Assembly: GCA_964434345.1 (NCBI GenBank)
Contig: CAYSUY010000016.1
Coordinates: 1 to 35,130 of the forward strand
Length of the DNA: 35,130 nt
Source: CAIOSQ01 sp964434345
Lineage (GTDB): Bacteria; Pseudomonadota; Alphaproteobacteria; CACIAM-22H2
Direction: 5' to 3'
Each line of letters opens with the position of its first letter. The stretch's first letter is position 1. This document shows positions 1 through 7,796 of the stretch, one piece after another. The notes under the pieces were generated by a model. That model was not told the DNA's origin. It saw only the letters and a program-made list of their open reading frames with translations, and ran no database searches. Made by a program: the position numbers and the translations under genes.

Positions 1-403
1 TCTTGTCGCAGCCCGTGAGCAGGATCACGCCGTCCATCGGCTGGCCGCGGATCGATTCCTCGACATCCATGGAGGCGAGGTTGCGGTAGAGCATCGCGGT
101 CGGGCGCAGCAGGATCTCCGACAGGCTCATGACCGGGAATTCGAGGGGAAAGCCGCCCATCTCGTAGACACCGCGCTTCACATACTCGGCGATCTGGCGG
201 AAATGCCCGTTGCAGGGCGTGAATTCCGACCAGGTATTGCAGATGCCGATCACCGGGCGCCCGTCGAAGAGATGGTCGACGCGGCCCTGGTTCTTCATCC
301 AGCTGCGGCGCGCAAAGCCGTCGCGGTCCTGGCGCGCGAGCCAGGCATTGGACCGGAGCTTGTAGTTGCGGGTGTCGTAGCTGTGGTTCGAATCGTCGGC
401 CAT
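1..403 (-). CDS. IlvD/EDD family dehydratase, L-arabinonate dehydratase-like (partial, N-terminal 134 residues)
   Basis: This family dehydrates sugar acids or dihydroxy-acids to 2-keto acids using a [2Fe-2S] cluster and Mg2+. The visible N-terminus has VIGICNTWSEFTPCNGHF, PLEFPVMS, ASMDVEESIRG and LLTGCDK, all characteristic of IlvD/EDD proteins. Cys64 (TPCN) and Cys132 (GCDK) are 68 residues apart, the spacing I recall for the first two cluster ligands of L-arabinonate dehydratase. The early segment with RDGFARRSWMKNQG fits the sugar-acid dehydratase branch better than biosynthetic IlvD. The ATG is preceded by a GGGGAG Shine-Dalgarno-like stretch. The gene runs off the left edge, so the third ligand Cys and the C-terminus are not visible. 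It diverges from the DCC-family gene across a 134-base gap. The exact substrate (arabinonate, fuconate, xylonate or other) is inferred, not shown. Confidence 0.88.
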   Translation of the reverse strand, partial: MADDSNHSYDTRNYKLRSNAWLARQDRDGFARRSWMKNQGRVDHLFDGRPVIGICNTWSEFTPCNGHFRQIAEYVKRGVYEMGGFPLEFPVMSLSEILLRPTAMLYRNLASMDVEESIRGQPMDGVILLTGCDK

Positions 404-537
404 TGTTTCTCCCCTCGGGACCAGGCGGGCGCGATGCCGCGGCTGGCGCAATCTAGCCTTCCCCTGCCGCCCGGGACAACGCCGAGGGCGCACGTCGCCC
501 CTGGATCCGTCGATAGGCCGAGCTATGTGCGGAGGTC

Positions 538-927
538 ATGGCTTCCGCATCCGATCTGACCATCTTCTTCGACGGCGCCTGCCCGCTCTGCCGCCGCGAG
601 ATCGCGCATTACCTGGCGCGCGACACGTCGCGACGCCTCGTGGCGGTGGACATCGTGCAGGACACGGCCCCCCTCGCGGCGATCGGCGTGTCGCAGGCCG
701 ACGCGCTCGCGGTCCTGCACGTCCAGGATGGAGGGGGCCGCGTCTTGACTGGCGCGGCGGCCTTCCTCGCGATCTGGGACCGTTTGCCGCGCTGGCGTCT
801 GCTCGCCCGGATGATCCGCGCCGTGCCCGGCGCCGTCGCGCTGCTGGAGCGGGCGTACCGCGTCATCGCGCCGCGGCGGACGCGGATCGTGGCGGCGCTC
901 TGCGGCGACGGCCGGTGCGCGAAATGA
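538..927 (+). CDS. DCC-family thiol-disulfide oxidoreductase (DUF393)
   Basis: A 129-residue protein of the DCC/YuxK-like family, a thioredoxin-fold group named for its N-terminal motif. Residues 8-18 read TIFFDGACPLC, with a CxxC pair at Cys15 and Cys18, where members have FDG.CPLC. The middle has IVQDTAPLAAIGVS and the conserved G..AF..IW..LP turn (GAAAFLAIWDRLPRW), again typical. Length matches the family (about 120-140 residues). The ATG follows GGAGGT with rather short spacing; no other start in frame keeps the conserved N-terminus. Role is presumed redox chemistry in the cytosol, but no substrate is established for most members. It is followed after 13 bases by the DUF2256 gene and is probably cotranscribed with it. 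Confidence 0.88.
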   Translation: MASASDLTIFFDGACPLCRREIAHYLARDTSRRLVAVDIVQDTAPLAAIGVSQADALAVLHVQDGGGRVLTGAAAFLAIWDRLPRWRLLARMIRAVPGAVALLERAYRVIAPRRTRIVAALCGDGRCAK

Positions 928-940
928 CGAGGGTCGCGCG

Positions 941-1111
941 ATGAAGATGCGGCGCAAGTCGGAATTGCCGTCGAAGACCTGCGCGGCCTGCCAACGCCCC
1001 TTCGCCTGGCGGCGCAAATGGGCACGTGACTGGGAGCGGGTGCTTTACTGTTCGGAACGCTGCCGCCGAGACGGACATAAAGGCGTCAAGGCGCCGCAGA
1101 CCCGTCCTTGA
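941..1111 (+). CDS. DUF2256 domain-containing small zinc-ribbon-like protein
   Basis: A 56-residue basic protein beginning MKMRRKSELPSKTC. It has two cysteine pairs, Cys14-x2-Cys17 and Cys37-x3-Cys41, separated by an aromatic/basic segment (RPFAWRRKWARDWERVLYC) and followed by RCRRDG. This is the full DUF2256 pattern, in which four cysteines are expected to bind a metal. Biochemical function is unknown for the family. It lies 13 bases after the DCC-family gene on the same strand, and its stop codon falls inside a small 6-bp inverted repeat (1107-1122). The gene is complete and of normal length. Confidence 0.87.
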   Translation: MKMRRKSELPSKTCAACQRPFAWRRKWARDWERVLYCSERCRRDGHKGVKAPQTRP

Positions 1112-1180
1112 GACCGCTCAAGCAACCTGCCGACTCCTGATGCGAGGCTGCGGGGACGAAATCGGTACAGGGATCCGCCA

Positions 1181-1363
1181 ATGCCTCGTCTCGACCTCGC
1201 CGTTGTCGCCGCCTCTCTGCTGCTCGCGACCATCACCCCGGCAGCCGCCTCGCTGACGCTGGACGTGCCGGAGCCGGCCTCCGCCCTGTTGCTGGCGGTG
1301 CCGGCGGCCGCGCTCGCGCTCCGCCGCCGCGTCGCGCGCGATCAGCGCGCGCCGGACGACTGA
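1181..1363 (+). CDS. Minimal PEP-CTERM sorting-domain protein (60 residues)
   Basis: The protein has three visible parts. Residues 1-24 form a Sec-type signal peptide with a hydrophobic core (LAVVAASLLLATITPAAA). A five-residue linker (SLTLD) follows. The rest is a PEP-CTERM tail: VPEPAS, a hydrophobic stretch, then a basic cluster (LRRRVAR). PEP-CTERM tails are recognised and cleaved by exosortase/EpsH proteins in Gram-negative bacteria that make exopolysaccharide. Almost no mature domain remains between signal and sorting tail, unlike usual substrates of 150-300 residues. A Shine-Dalgarno-like AGGGA sits 7 bases before the ATG, supporting translation. The 3' end overlaps the convergent ThDP-enzyme gene by 22 bases. 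It could be a real mini-substrate or the collapsed remnant of a longer gene. No exosortase is in this window. Confidence 0.6.
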   Translation: MPRLDLAVVAASLLLATITPAAASLTLDVPEPASALLLAVPAAALALRRRVARDQRAPDD

Positions 1364-3027
1364 CGCGCCTTCGCGCGCAATCCGCTGATCGTCAAGCGCG
1401 TCGACACGATCTCGGGATCGGTGATCAGTTCGATGACCGCCGCGCGCCCAGACGCGCGCGCGCGGGCGAAGGCTGCGGCGAAATCCTCGGTACGCTCCAC
1501 GCGCTCGGCATGGCACCCGAGCGCCGCGCCGAGGGCCCGGAAATCCTGCTCATTGAGATCGGTGCCCACGACGCGCTCGGGATGCTCGCGCTCCTGGTGC
1601 ATGCGGATCGTGCCATACATGCGGTTGTTGAAGACCACGATGATCGGCGTGCCGCCGTACTGCACCGCCGTCGCGACCTCCTGCCCCGACATCATGAAAC
1701 CGCCATCGCCGACGAAGCCGACGACGACCCGGTCGCGGTGCACGAGGCTTGCGGCGACCGCGGCCGGCACCGAGTATCCCATCGCCCCGGACGTCGGCCC
1801 CACCTCGCGGCGCGGCCGCCCGAACCCGAGATAGCGCTGCGGCCATCCGGTGTGGTTTCCGGCGTCCAGCGTGACGATCGCGTCCGCGGGCAGCAACGCG
1901 TCGAGTTCGCGCATGGCGCGCGCGGCATCGAAGGGGCCCGCATAGGCCGGCACCTCGAGCGTGGCGAGATAATCGCGCCGCGCCGCCGCCGTCCACTCTG
2001 CCCAGCGCGCCGCGTCGAGCGGCGCCATCGCCGACGCCGCGGCGAAGAACCCGTCCCCCGAGGACACGATGCCAAGGGTCGGACGGAACACGCGCCCCAG
2101 TTCGTCCGCGTGCGGATGGACATGGATCAGGGTCTGGCGTGGCTCGGGACTGTCCAGCGTCGTGTAGCCCTGCGTCGTCATCTCGCCCAGGCGCGCGCCG
2201 ACGACGAGGACGACATCGGCCTCCTTGAACCGGGCGATCAGGGCGGGCGGGCCAGAGGTACCGATGTCGCCGGCATAGACCGGCGAGCGCGTGGAGAACA
2301 GATCCTGACGCCGGAAGGACACCGCCGTCGGGATGCCGTTCGCCTCTGCGAAGGCGATCGCCTGACGACAGGCCGCGTCCGACCAGCAGGACCCGCCGAT
2401 CAGCATCAGCGGCCGGGACGCGCCGGCCAGCATCCCGCGCACCGCGTCGATGTCGCCAGCCGTAGCGGCCGCGCGATGCTGGACATAGGGTTGCGCGTCG
2501 CGCACGTCGGCGGTCTCGACCAGCATGTCCTCGGGCAATGCGAGGACGACGGGCCCTGGACGACCGGACGTGGCGACATGATAGGCGCGGGACATGTATT
2601 CCGGGATCCGGTCGGTGCGATCGATCTGCGCCGTCCATTTCGCGACCGGCCCGAACATCTGCCGATAGTCGATCTCCTGGAAGCCCTCGCGGTCCATGGC
2701 CTCGCGTGCCACCTGCCCCACGATCAGGATCATCGGGGTCGAATCCTGGAAGGCCGTATGGACGCCGACGGCGGCATGGCACGCTCCGGGACCGCGGGTG
2801 ACCATGGCGATGCCCGGGCGACCGGTCAGCTTGCCGTAGGCCTCGGCCATGTTGGCGGCGCCGGCTTCGTGGCGCGCGTTGACGAGCCGGATCGCGGGCG
2901 AGTCGTAGAGCGCGTCGAGGACCTCCAGATAGCTCTCCCCGGGCACGCAGAAGGCCATGTCCGCGCCGTGGACGAGCAGCTGGTCGACGAGGATGCGGCC
3001 GCCGCTGCGGCTGTTGCGGTTGGTCAT
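1342..3027 (-). CDS. Thiamine diphosphate-dependent enzyme, acetolactate synthase large subunit-like
   Basis: A 561-residue member of the acetohydroxyacid synthase/benzoylformate decarboxylase superfamily. The N-terminal PYR domain has FCVPGESYLEVLDAL and ARHEAGAANMAEAYG, with the cofactor-activating Glu54. The central FAD/DHS-like domain covers roughly residues 190-320. The C-terminal PP domain carries the ThDP/Mg motif GDGGF from residue 440 to the closing VVFNN. Length is normal for the family. No small regulatory ACT subunit lies beside it, so it is more likely a catabolic carboligase or decarboxylase than the biosynthetic enzyme; its substrate is unknown. The start at 3027 gives MTNRNSRSGG; an in-frame ATG at 3039 is equally possible, since neither has a clear Shine-Dalgarno. 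The frame stays open further upstream to 3204, but that part looks non-coding. Confidence 0.9.
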   Translation of the reverse strand: MTNRNSRSGGRILVDQLLVHGADMAFCVPGESYLEVLDALYDSPAIRLVNARHEAGAANMAEAYGKLTGRPGIAMVTRGPGACHAAVGVHTAFQDSTPMILIVGQVAREAMDREGFQEIDYRQMFGPVAKWTAQIDRTDRIPEYMSRAYHVATSGRPGPVVLALPEDMLVETADVRDAQPYVQHRAAATAGDIDAVRGMLAGASRPLMLIGGSCWSDAACRQAIAFAEANGIPTAVSFRRQDLFSTRSPVYAGDIGTSGPPALIARFKEADVVLVVGARLGEMTTQGYTTLDSPEPRQTLIHVHPHADELGRVFRPTLGIVSSGDGFFAAASAMAPLDAARWAEWTAAARRDYLATLEVPAYAGPFDAARAMRELDALLPADAIVTLDAGNHTGWPQRYLGFGRPRREVGPTSGAMGYSVPAAVAASLVHRDRVVVGFVGDGGFMMSGQEVATAVQYGGTPIIVVFNNRMYGTIRMHQEREHPERVVGTDLNEQDFRALGAALGCHAERVERTEDFAAAFARARASGRAAVIELITDPEIVSTRLTISGLRAKARQSSGAR

Positions 3028-3095
3028 GTCGAGGTCCATGTCGTGGAGAGCTGGAAACGCGACGCGAGTAGACGAACCGGCCGCCTCGCTGTCAA

Positions 3096-3112
3096 CGATC
3101 GCGCCGCGATCG
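3096..3112. promoter_or_regulatory. Perfect 8-1-8 inverted repeat in a divergent intergenic region
   Basis: The 17-base sequence CGATCGCGCCGCGATCG is a perfect 8-base inverted repeat around one central base. It lies in the 143-base gap between the divergent ThDP-enzyme gene (start 3027) and the first OGT-like gene (start 3171). Symmetry and position fit a transcription-factor operator serving one or both genes. GC-rich genomes produce such repeats by chance, so binding is only inferred. Confidence 0.3.
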
Positions 3113-3170
3113 GACCCTTCTGGACGTCGGCGCGGCGTTGTAGCGTCCCGCCTATGGATCAACCACGCCC

Positions 3171-5534
3171 ATGACGAGCCGCGCCTCATCCCACGACGAC
3201 GCATCCGCCAAGGACGCTGCGCCGTGCGACGGCACCCCTGGCTGTACGATGGCGCCCGTCAAGGACGAGGCCCTGGCGCGACTGCAGCACGGCGAGGCGC
3301 TGCTGCGGACCGGCCAGGCAGGCCAGGCCCTGGATGCCTTCGACGCCGGCCTCGCGCTCGCACCGGGGGATCCCGGCCTTCATGCCGGACGCGGCAAGGC
3401 CCTGCTGGCTCTCCACCGCCCGGACGAAGCGCTCGCCGCCTATGATCTTGCCTTGGCGTCGCATCCAGCCATGGCGGGAGCCCATCTCGATCGCGGTGTC
3501 GCGCTCCGTCGGCTCGGACGCCTGGGAGACGCGGTTCTCGCCTATGAGCGCGCCATCGCCATCGATCCGCGCCTCGTAGCCGCGCATTTCAACCGCGCCA
3601 ACGCCCTCGCGGCGCTCGGCAAGGATGACGACGCGCTCGCGGGATACCGCGCGACGGCGGCGGTCGCGCCGAGGTTCGCCGAAGCGCATGTCCAGGCCGC
3701 AAACATGCTGTTCCGGTTGACACGCTTCGCCGAGGCGCTCGAGGCCTACGACTTCGGTCTTCAGCTGGCGCCGGACAACGCGATCGGTCACGTCAATCGC
3801 GGCACGACCTTGCTGGAACTCGGACGGCCGGAGGAGGCCCGCGCCTGCTGCGCGCAGGCCCTCGCACTTGACCCCAACTTGTGCGAGGCGCATGGCCTTC
3901 TCGGCAACGTGCTCGTCGCGCTGCGCCGCCTGCCGGAGGCCGTTGTCGCCTTCGAACGCGCCCTGTCGACGGGCCGCGCCGCCCCGGGGATTCTCCTCTC
4001 GCTCGGAAACACGCTGCGTGCCCTGCGCGATCCGGTCCGTGCCCGGGACGCCTATCTTCGGGCGACCGAAAGCCCTGGCTCGGCGGCCGCGGCGTGGTTC
4101 AATCTCGGCAACATCGCACGCGATGCGGCGCGCTACGAAGCCGCGGCGGAGTGCTACGACCGCGCCCATGCGATCGACCCGAATCTCGAGAACCTTGTCG
4201 GGACCAGGATCTTCAACGCGATGACGATCGCCGATTGGGAGCCGCTGCAGGACTATGCGAACCGGCGCGGGGACGCGGCCTTCACCGAGCCACGGGCATT
4301 CTCGCCCTTCTCGCTGCTCGGCCTCGTTGACGATCCCGCGCTTCACCTCCGGGCAGCTCGATCCTGGGCACAAAAATGGTCGACCCTCGATGCGGGCGCG
4401 CCCGCGCCCAGGCCTGGACGCCGCATACGCGTCGGCTATGTCTCGAGCGACCTGCAGGCGCACGCGGTGGCGTTCCTGATCGCCGGCGCGCTCGAGGCCC
4501 ATGACCGGACACGCTTCGAGATCACCGCGTTCTCGATCGGCGCACCACGCGACGACACGATGCGCCGGAGGATCGTCGCGGCCAGCGACGCCTTCGTGGA
4601 TTGCAGCGCGATGAGCGACGAGGACGCCGCCACCGCGATACGCGCCCGGGACATCGACATCGCGGTCGACCTGAACGGCTATTCGACCAACAACCGGCCA
4701 GGCCTCTTCGTGCGGCGCTGCGCTCCGGTCCAGATCTCTTATCTCGGATTTCCAGGCACGACGGCGCTGCCGGGGCTGGACTACGTCGTCGCCGACCCGG
4801 TCGTGATTCCGCATGGGCACGAGCATCATTACACGGAGAAGGTGATCCGCCTGCCGAACAGCTATCAAGCCAACGATCGCAGCCGCACCATCGGGTCACG
4901 CGCCTGGTCGCGCGACGAACTCGGCCTTCCCGTTCAGGCCTTCGTTTTTTGCTGTTTCAACAACAATTTCAAGATCCTCCCCGAGACATTCGCGCGCTGG
5001 ATGCGGATCCTGGAGGCGGTGCCTCACGGCGTGCTCTGGCTGCTCGAGGACAACGCGCCGGCGACGAGGAATCTGCGTGCGGCCGCGCGCGGCCACGGCG
5101 TAGACCCTGCGCGGATCGTCTTCGCGCGCCGTGCGCCGCTCGACGACCACATCGCGCGCCATCGCTGCGCCGATCTCTTCCTCGACACCCTGCCCTGCGA
5201 CGCGCTGTGGGCAGGGCTTCCGGTGCTCACGCTCGCAGGCCGGAGTTTCGCGGGACGGGTCGCGGCCAGTCTCCTGCACGCGGTCGGGCTTCCCGAACTC
5301 GTGACACACACACCGGAGCAGTACGAAGCGACCGCGATCCGGCTTGCGCGCGACCCGGCGGCGCTCGCCGCGATACGCGGAAACCTGACCGCCAATCGCC
5401 TGACGGCGCCGCTCTTCGACACCCCGCGCTTCACACGCGACCTCGAGGCCGCGTACCGGCTCGCCCACGCCCGCCACCTCGAGGGGCTTCCCCCGGACCA
5501 TCTCGACATCGCCCGCGGCACGACAGCGCCATGA
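3171..5534 (+). CDS. TPR-repeat O-GlcNAc transferase/SPINDLY-family protein with active-site deletion
   Basis: A 787-residue protein. About nine tetratricopeptide repeats span residues 30-340, followed by a two-lobed Glyco_transf_41 catalytic domain (about 415-775). Family landmarks are IRVGYVSSDLQAHAVAF with His431 (aligned to catalytic-base His498 of human OGT), NGYSTNNRPGLFVRRCAPVQ, LPNSYQAND, and CFNNNFKI with Lys601 (aligned to Lys842). At DLFLDTLPC (668-676) the sequence jumps straight to DALWAGLPVLT. About seven residues (a segment like N-A-H-T-T-A-S) that bind the UDP phosphates in relatives are missing. The reading frame is otherwise intact, so it may be catalytically altered or a pseudoenzyme. 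Its stop overlaps the ATG of the next OGT-like gene (ATGA). No strong Shine-Dalgarno precedes 3171; Met27 at 3249 is an alternative start. Confidence 0.9.
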   Translation: MTSRASSHDDASAKDAAPCDGTPGCTMAPVKDEALARLQHGEALLRTGQAGQALDAFDAGLALAPGDPGLHAGRGKALLALHRPDEALAAYDLALASHPAMAGAHLDRGVALRRLGRLGDAVLAYERAIAIDPRLVAAHFNRANALAALGKDDDALAGYRATAAVAPRFAEAHVQAANMLFRLTRFAEALEAYDFGLQLAPDNAIGHVNRGTTLLELGRPEEARACCAQALALDPNLCEAHGLLGNVLVALRRLPEAVVAFERALSTGRAAPGILLSLGNTLRALRDPVRARDAYLRATESPGSAAAAWFNLGNIARDAARYEAAAECYDRAHAIDPNLENLVGTRIFNAMTIADWEPLQDYANRRGDAAFTEPRAFSPFSLLGLVDDPALHLRAARSWAQKWSTLDAGAPAPRPGRRIRVGYVSSDLQAHAVAFLIAGALEAHDRTRFEITAFSIGAPRDDTMRRRIVAASDAFVDCSAMSDEDAATAIRARDIDIAVDLNGYSTNNRPGLFVRRCAPVQISYLGFPGTTALPGLDYVVADPVVIPHGHEHHYTEKVIRLPNSYQANDRSRTIGSRAWSRDELGLPVQAFVFCCFNNNFKILPETFARWMRILEAVPHGVLWLLEDNAPATRNLRAAARGHGVDPARIVFARRAPLDDHIARHRCADLFLDTLPCDALWAGLPVLTLAGRSFAGRVAASLLHAVGLPELVTHTPEQYEATAIRLARDPAALAAIRGNLTANRLTAPLFDTPRFTRDLEAAYRLAHARHLEGLPPDHLDIARGTTAP

Positions 5535-7549
5535 CCGATGGCGTCGCGCCCGCCGATGCCGCGCGTCGCATCGTCGACGAGGGTATCGCGCTCCACCGAT
5601 CGGGGCAGATCGATCGGGCGGAGGACAGATACAACTCCGCCCTGCGCCTCGATCCCCGTCAGGCAGGCGCCCTGCACCTGCTTGGCCTCATCGCCCATCA
5701 GCGCGGCGATCACGCCGAGGCGCTCGCGCTCATCGACCGCGCCATCGCCATCGACGGCACGGTCGCGGCCTTTCATTGCAACCGCGGCGTCGTGCTCAAG
5801 ACGATGAAGTCGTTCCACACGGCGATCGCAAGCTACGACAGGGCGATCGAACTGCAGCCGGATTACGCGGATGCCCACGCCTACCGCGCCAACGCCCTCA
5901 AGGCGCTCGGCCGGATGGGCGAGGCGCTGACCGGCTACGACCGGGTGATCGCCCTGAGACCTTCAGATGCCGGCGCGCATTACGATCGCGGCGTCCTTCT
6001 GCGTGCGGCGCATCGCCCGAAAGCCGCGCTCGCCAGCTACGACCGCGCCGTGGCGCTGAGACCAGATTGGCCGGAACTCCACGTCAACCGTGGCAATGCG
6101 CTGCGCGACATGGATCGCCTCGACGAGGCGGCCGATTGCTTCGAGACGGCGATCCGGCTTCGTCCCGACCTCGCGGAGGCCCATGCCAATCTCGGCGCGT
6201 GCCTCTCGCGGCTCGGCCTCGTCGACGAGGCGATGACGTGCTTCCGCACGGCGCTGCGCACGATTCCAGCGGCGGAGCGGCCGCGGATGCCGTGGCTCAT
6301 GACGCTGAACGCGCTTGACACTCTCGCCCCCGCCGACATCGCCCGTGCGCATCGCGACATGGCGGCGGAACTCGCGCGACAGTCGCCGCCGCCGCACGCG
6401 CACCCGCCGCGGGTCCGCGCGCCAGGCCGACGGTTGCGGGTCGGCTATGTATCGCCCGACCTGCACACGCATTCCGTCGCCTATTTCTTCGAGCCTGTCC
6501 TGGCGGCGCACGACCCCTCCGCGGTCGAGACGGTCTGCTACCAATGCGGCACCCTGGTCGACGCGACGACCCAGCGGCTGCGCGCCGCGGCGGGCATGTG
6601 GCGCGACGCGACGCTCCTGGACGACGACGCGCTCGCCGCGCAGATCGTGGAGGACGACATCGACGTCCTCGTCGACCTTGCCGGTCACACGCGGGGCAAC
6701 CGCCTCGCAGTGTTCCAGCGCAGACCGGCACCGGTGCAGGTCACGTGGATCGGCTACCCCAACACGACCGGCTTGAAGACGATCGACTACCGCCTCACCG
6801 ATGCGGTCGCCGATCCGACCGACGCAGACGACAGGCTGCATACCGAAACCCTCGTTCGGCTGCCACGCGGCTTCCTGTGCTACCGCCCACCCGACGCTTC
6901 GCCTGCGGCGGCGCCACGGCCGATGAGCGCTCCCGATGCGCCCGGGGTCACGTTCGGCTCGTTCAACAACCTCGCCAAGATCGGTCCGTCGGTGATCGCG
7001 GCATGGAGCCAGATCCTCCACCGCGTGCCGCAATCGCGTCTCCTGCTGAAGGCCGCCGGCCTCGGCTCGCCACGGGCGCGCGACCGGTTGCACCGGCTCT
7101 TCGCGGCGCAGGGCGTCGCGCCCGATCGCGTCACGTGTCTTGCGACGACGGCGACACGCGACGCGCATCTCGCCATCTACGGGCAGGTGGACATCGCCCT
7201 GGACAGCTTTCCGTACAACGGGACCACGACGACCTGCGAAGCGCTCTGGATGGGCGTTCCCGTGGTCGCGCTGCGTGGAAACCGCCATGCCGCGCGCGTC
7301 GGCGCCAGCCTCCTCCACCGCCTCGACCTCGACGAGCTGGTCGCCGCGGATGTCGACGGCTACGTCGCGATCGCCTGTGCGCTGGCCGCCGACCCGCTGC
7401 AGACAGCGCGTCTCGGCGCGGCGTTGCGCGCCCGGATGCTCGGCTCGCCACTCTGCGATGCCGCCGGCTTCGCACGCGACCTCGAGGCCGCCTACGCGGC
7501 GATGGTGGCCGGATCGCACGCGCTTCCCGCGCCGCCCGATTTCGGATAA
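5531..7549 (+). CDS. TPR-repeat O-GlcNAc transferase/SPINDLY-family glycosyltransferase (intact motifs)
   Basis: A 672-residue protein with about seven TPR units (residues 7-245) and a Glyco_transf_41 domain (about 300-660). Conserved positions appear complete. His314 in SPDLHTHSVAYF aligns with the catalytic-base histidine of OGT, Lys483 is in FGSFNNLAKI, and DIALDSFPYNGTTTTCEALW (554-573) carries the threonine-rich phosphate-binding loop absent from its upstream neighbour. Bacterial members transfer GlcNAc or another sugar to proteins (for example flagellins or adhesins) or act in glycan assembly; the donor and target here are unknown. The ATG lies inside the stop of the preceding gene (ATGA overlap), so the two paralogues are translationally coupled. 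The reading frame is open well upstream of 5531, but only this start gives a proper TPR N-terminus. Confidence 0.92.
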   Translation: MTDGVAPADAARRIVDEGIALHRSGQIDRAEDRYNSALRLDPRQAGALHLLGLIAHQRGDHAEALALIDRAIAIDGTVAAFHCNRGVVLKTMKSFHTAIASYDRAIELQPDYADAHAYRANALKALGRMGEALTGYDRVIALRPSDAGAHYDRGVLLRAAHRPKAALASYDRAVALRPDWPELHVNRGNALRDMDRLDEAADCFETAIRLRPDLAEAHANLGACLSRLGLVDEAMTCFRTALRTIPAAERPRMPWLMTLNALDTLAPADIARAHRDMAAELARQSPPPHAHPPRVRAPGRRLRVGYVSPDLHTHSVAYFFEPVLAAHDPSAVETVCYQCGTLVDATTQRLRAAAGMWRDATLLDDDALAAQIVEDDIDVLVDLAGHTRGNRLAVFQRRPAPVQVTWIGYPNTTGLKTIDYRLTDAVADPTDADDRLHTETLVRLPRGFLCYRPPDASPAAAPRPMSAPDAPGVTFGSFNNLAKIGPSVIAAWSQILHRVPQSRLLLKAAGLGSPRARDRLHRLFAAQGVAPDRVTCLATTATRDAHLAIYGQVDIALDSFPYNGTTTTCEALWMGVPVVALRGNRHAARVGASLLHRLDLDELVAADVDGYVAIACALAADPLQTARLGAALRARMLGSPLCDAAGFARDLEAAYAAMVAGSHALPAPPDFG

Positions 7550-7561
7550 AGCGCACACGCC

Positions 7562-7780
7562 ATGCCGCCCATCGAAAGCCCCTGCCGCCGCATCTGCGTG
7601 CTCGATTCCGTCACCGGCCTGTGCATCGGCTGCGGCCGCGACCGCGCCGAGATCGGGGGGTGGCTGCGATATTCCGCCGAGGAGCGCCGAACGATCATGG
7701 CGGCCCTTCCCGAGCGCCTCGCGCGAATGACCCGGCGCGAGGTACGGGGCGGACGAGCCGGCGCCCGGGGCCGCGAGTGA
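7562..7780 (+). CDS. DUF1289 domain-containing protein
   Basis: A 72-residue protein with the DUF1289 pattern: SPCRRICVLDSVTGLCIGCGRDRAEI, then W and a short charged tail. Cys8, Cys12, Cys21 and Cys24 probably form a small metal-binding or Fe-S site. The family is widespread in Proteobacteria and has no established activity. It starts 12 bases after the second OGT-like gene and ends 16 bases before the acyl-CoA dehydrogenase start, so it could be cotranscribed with either. No strong Shine-Dalgarno is visible. Confidence 0.88.
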   Translation: MPPIESPCRRICVLDSVTGLCIGCGRDRAEIGGWLRYSAEERRTIMAALPERLARMTRREVRGGRAGARGRE

Positions 7781-7796
7781 CGTCGGGGACGGAGCG

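Noticed and set aside
1107..1122. CTTGAG/CTCAAG hairpin at the DUF2256 stop codon as a terminator
   Set aside because: Only six base pairs and no T-run; likely too weak and may be chance.
1510..3174. Long plus-strand open frame (554 codons) opposite the ThDP enzyme
   Set aside because: Histidine/arginine/glycine-rich antisense shadow of a well-supported gene; no recognisable motif.
3028..3204. N-terminal extension of the ThDP enzyme to 3204
   Set aside because: The extra 59 residues are arginine-rich, unlike the family N-terminus, and cover the divergent intergenic region and the OGT start.
3186..4868. Minus-strand open frame of 560 codons opposite the first OGT-like gene
   Set aside because: Antisense shadow with low-complexity arginine-rich translation; the plus strand has clear TPRs.
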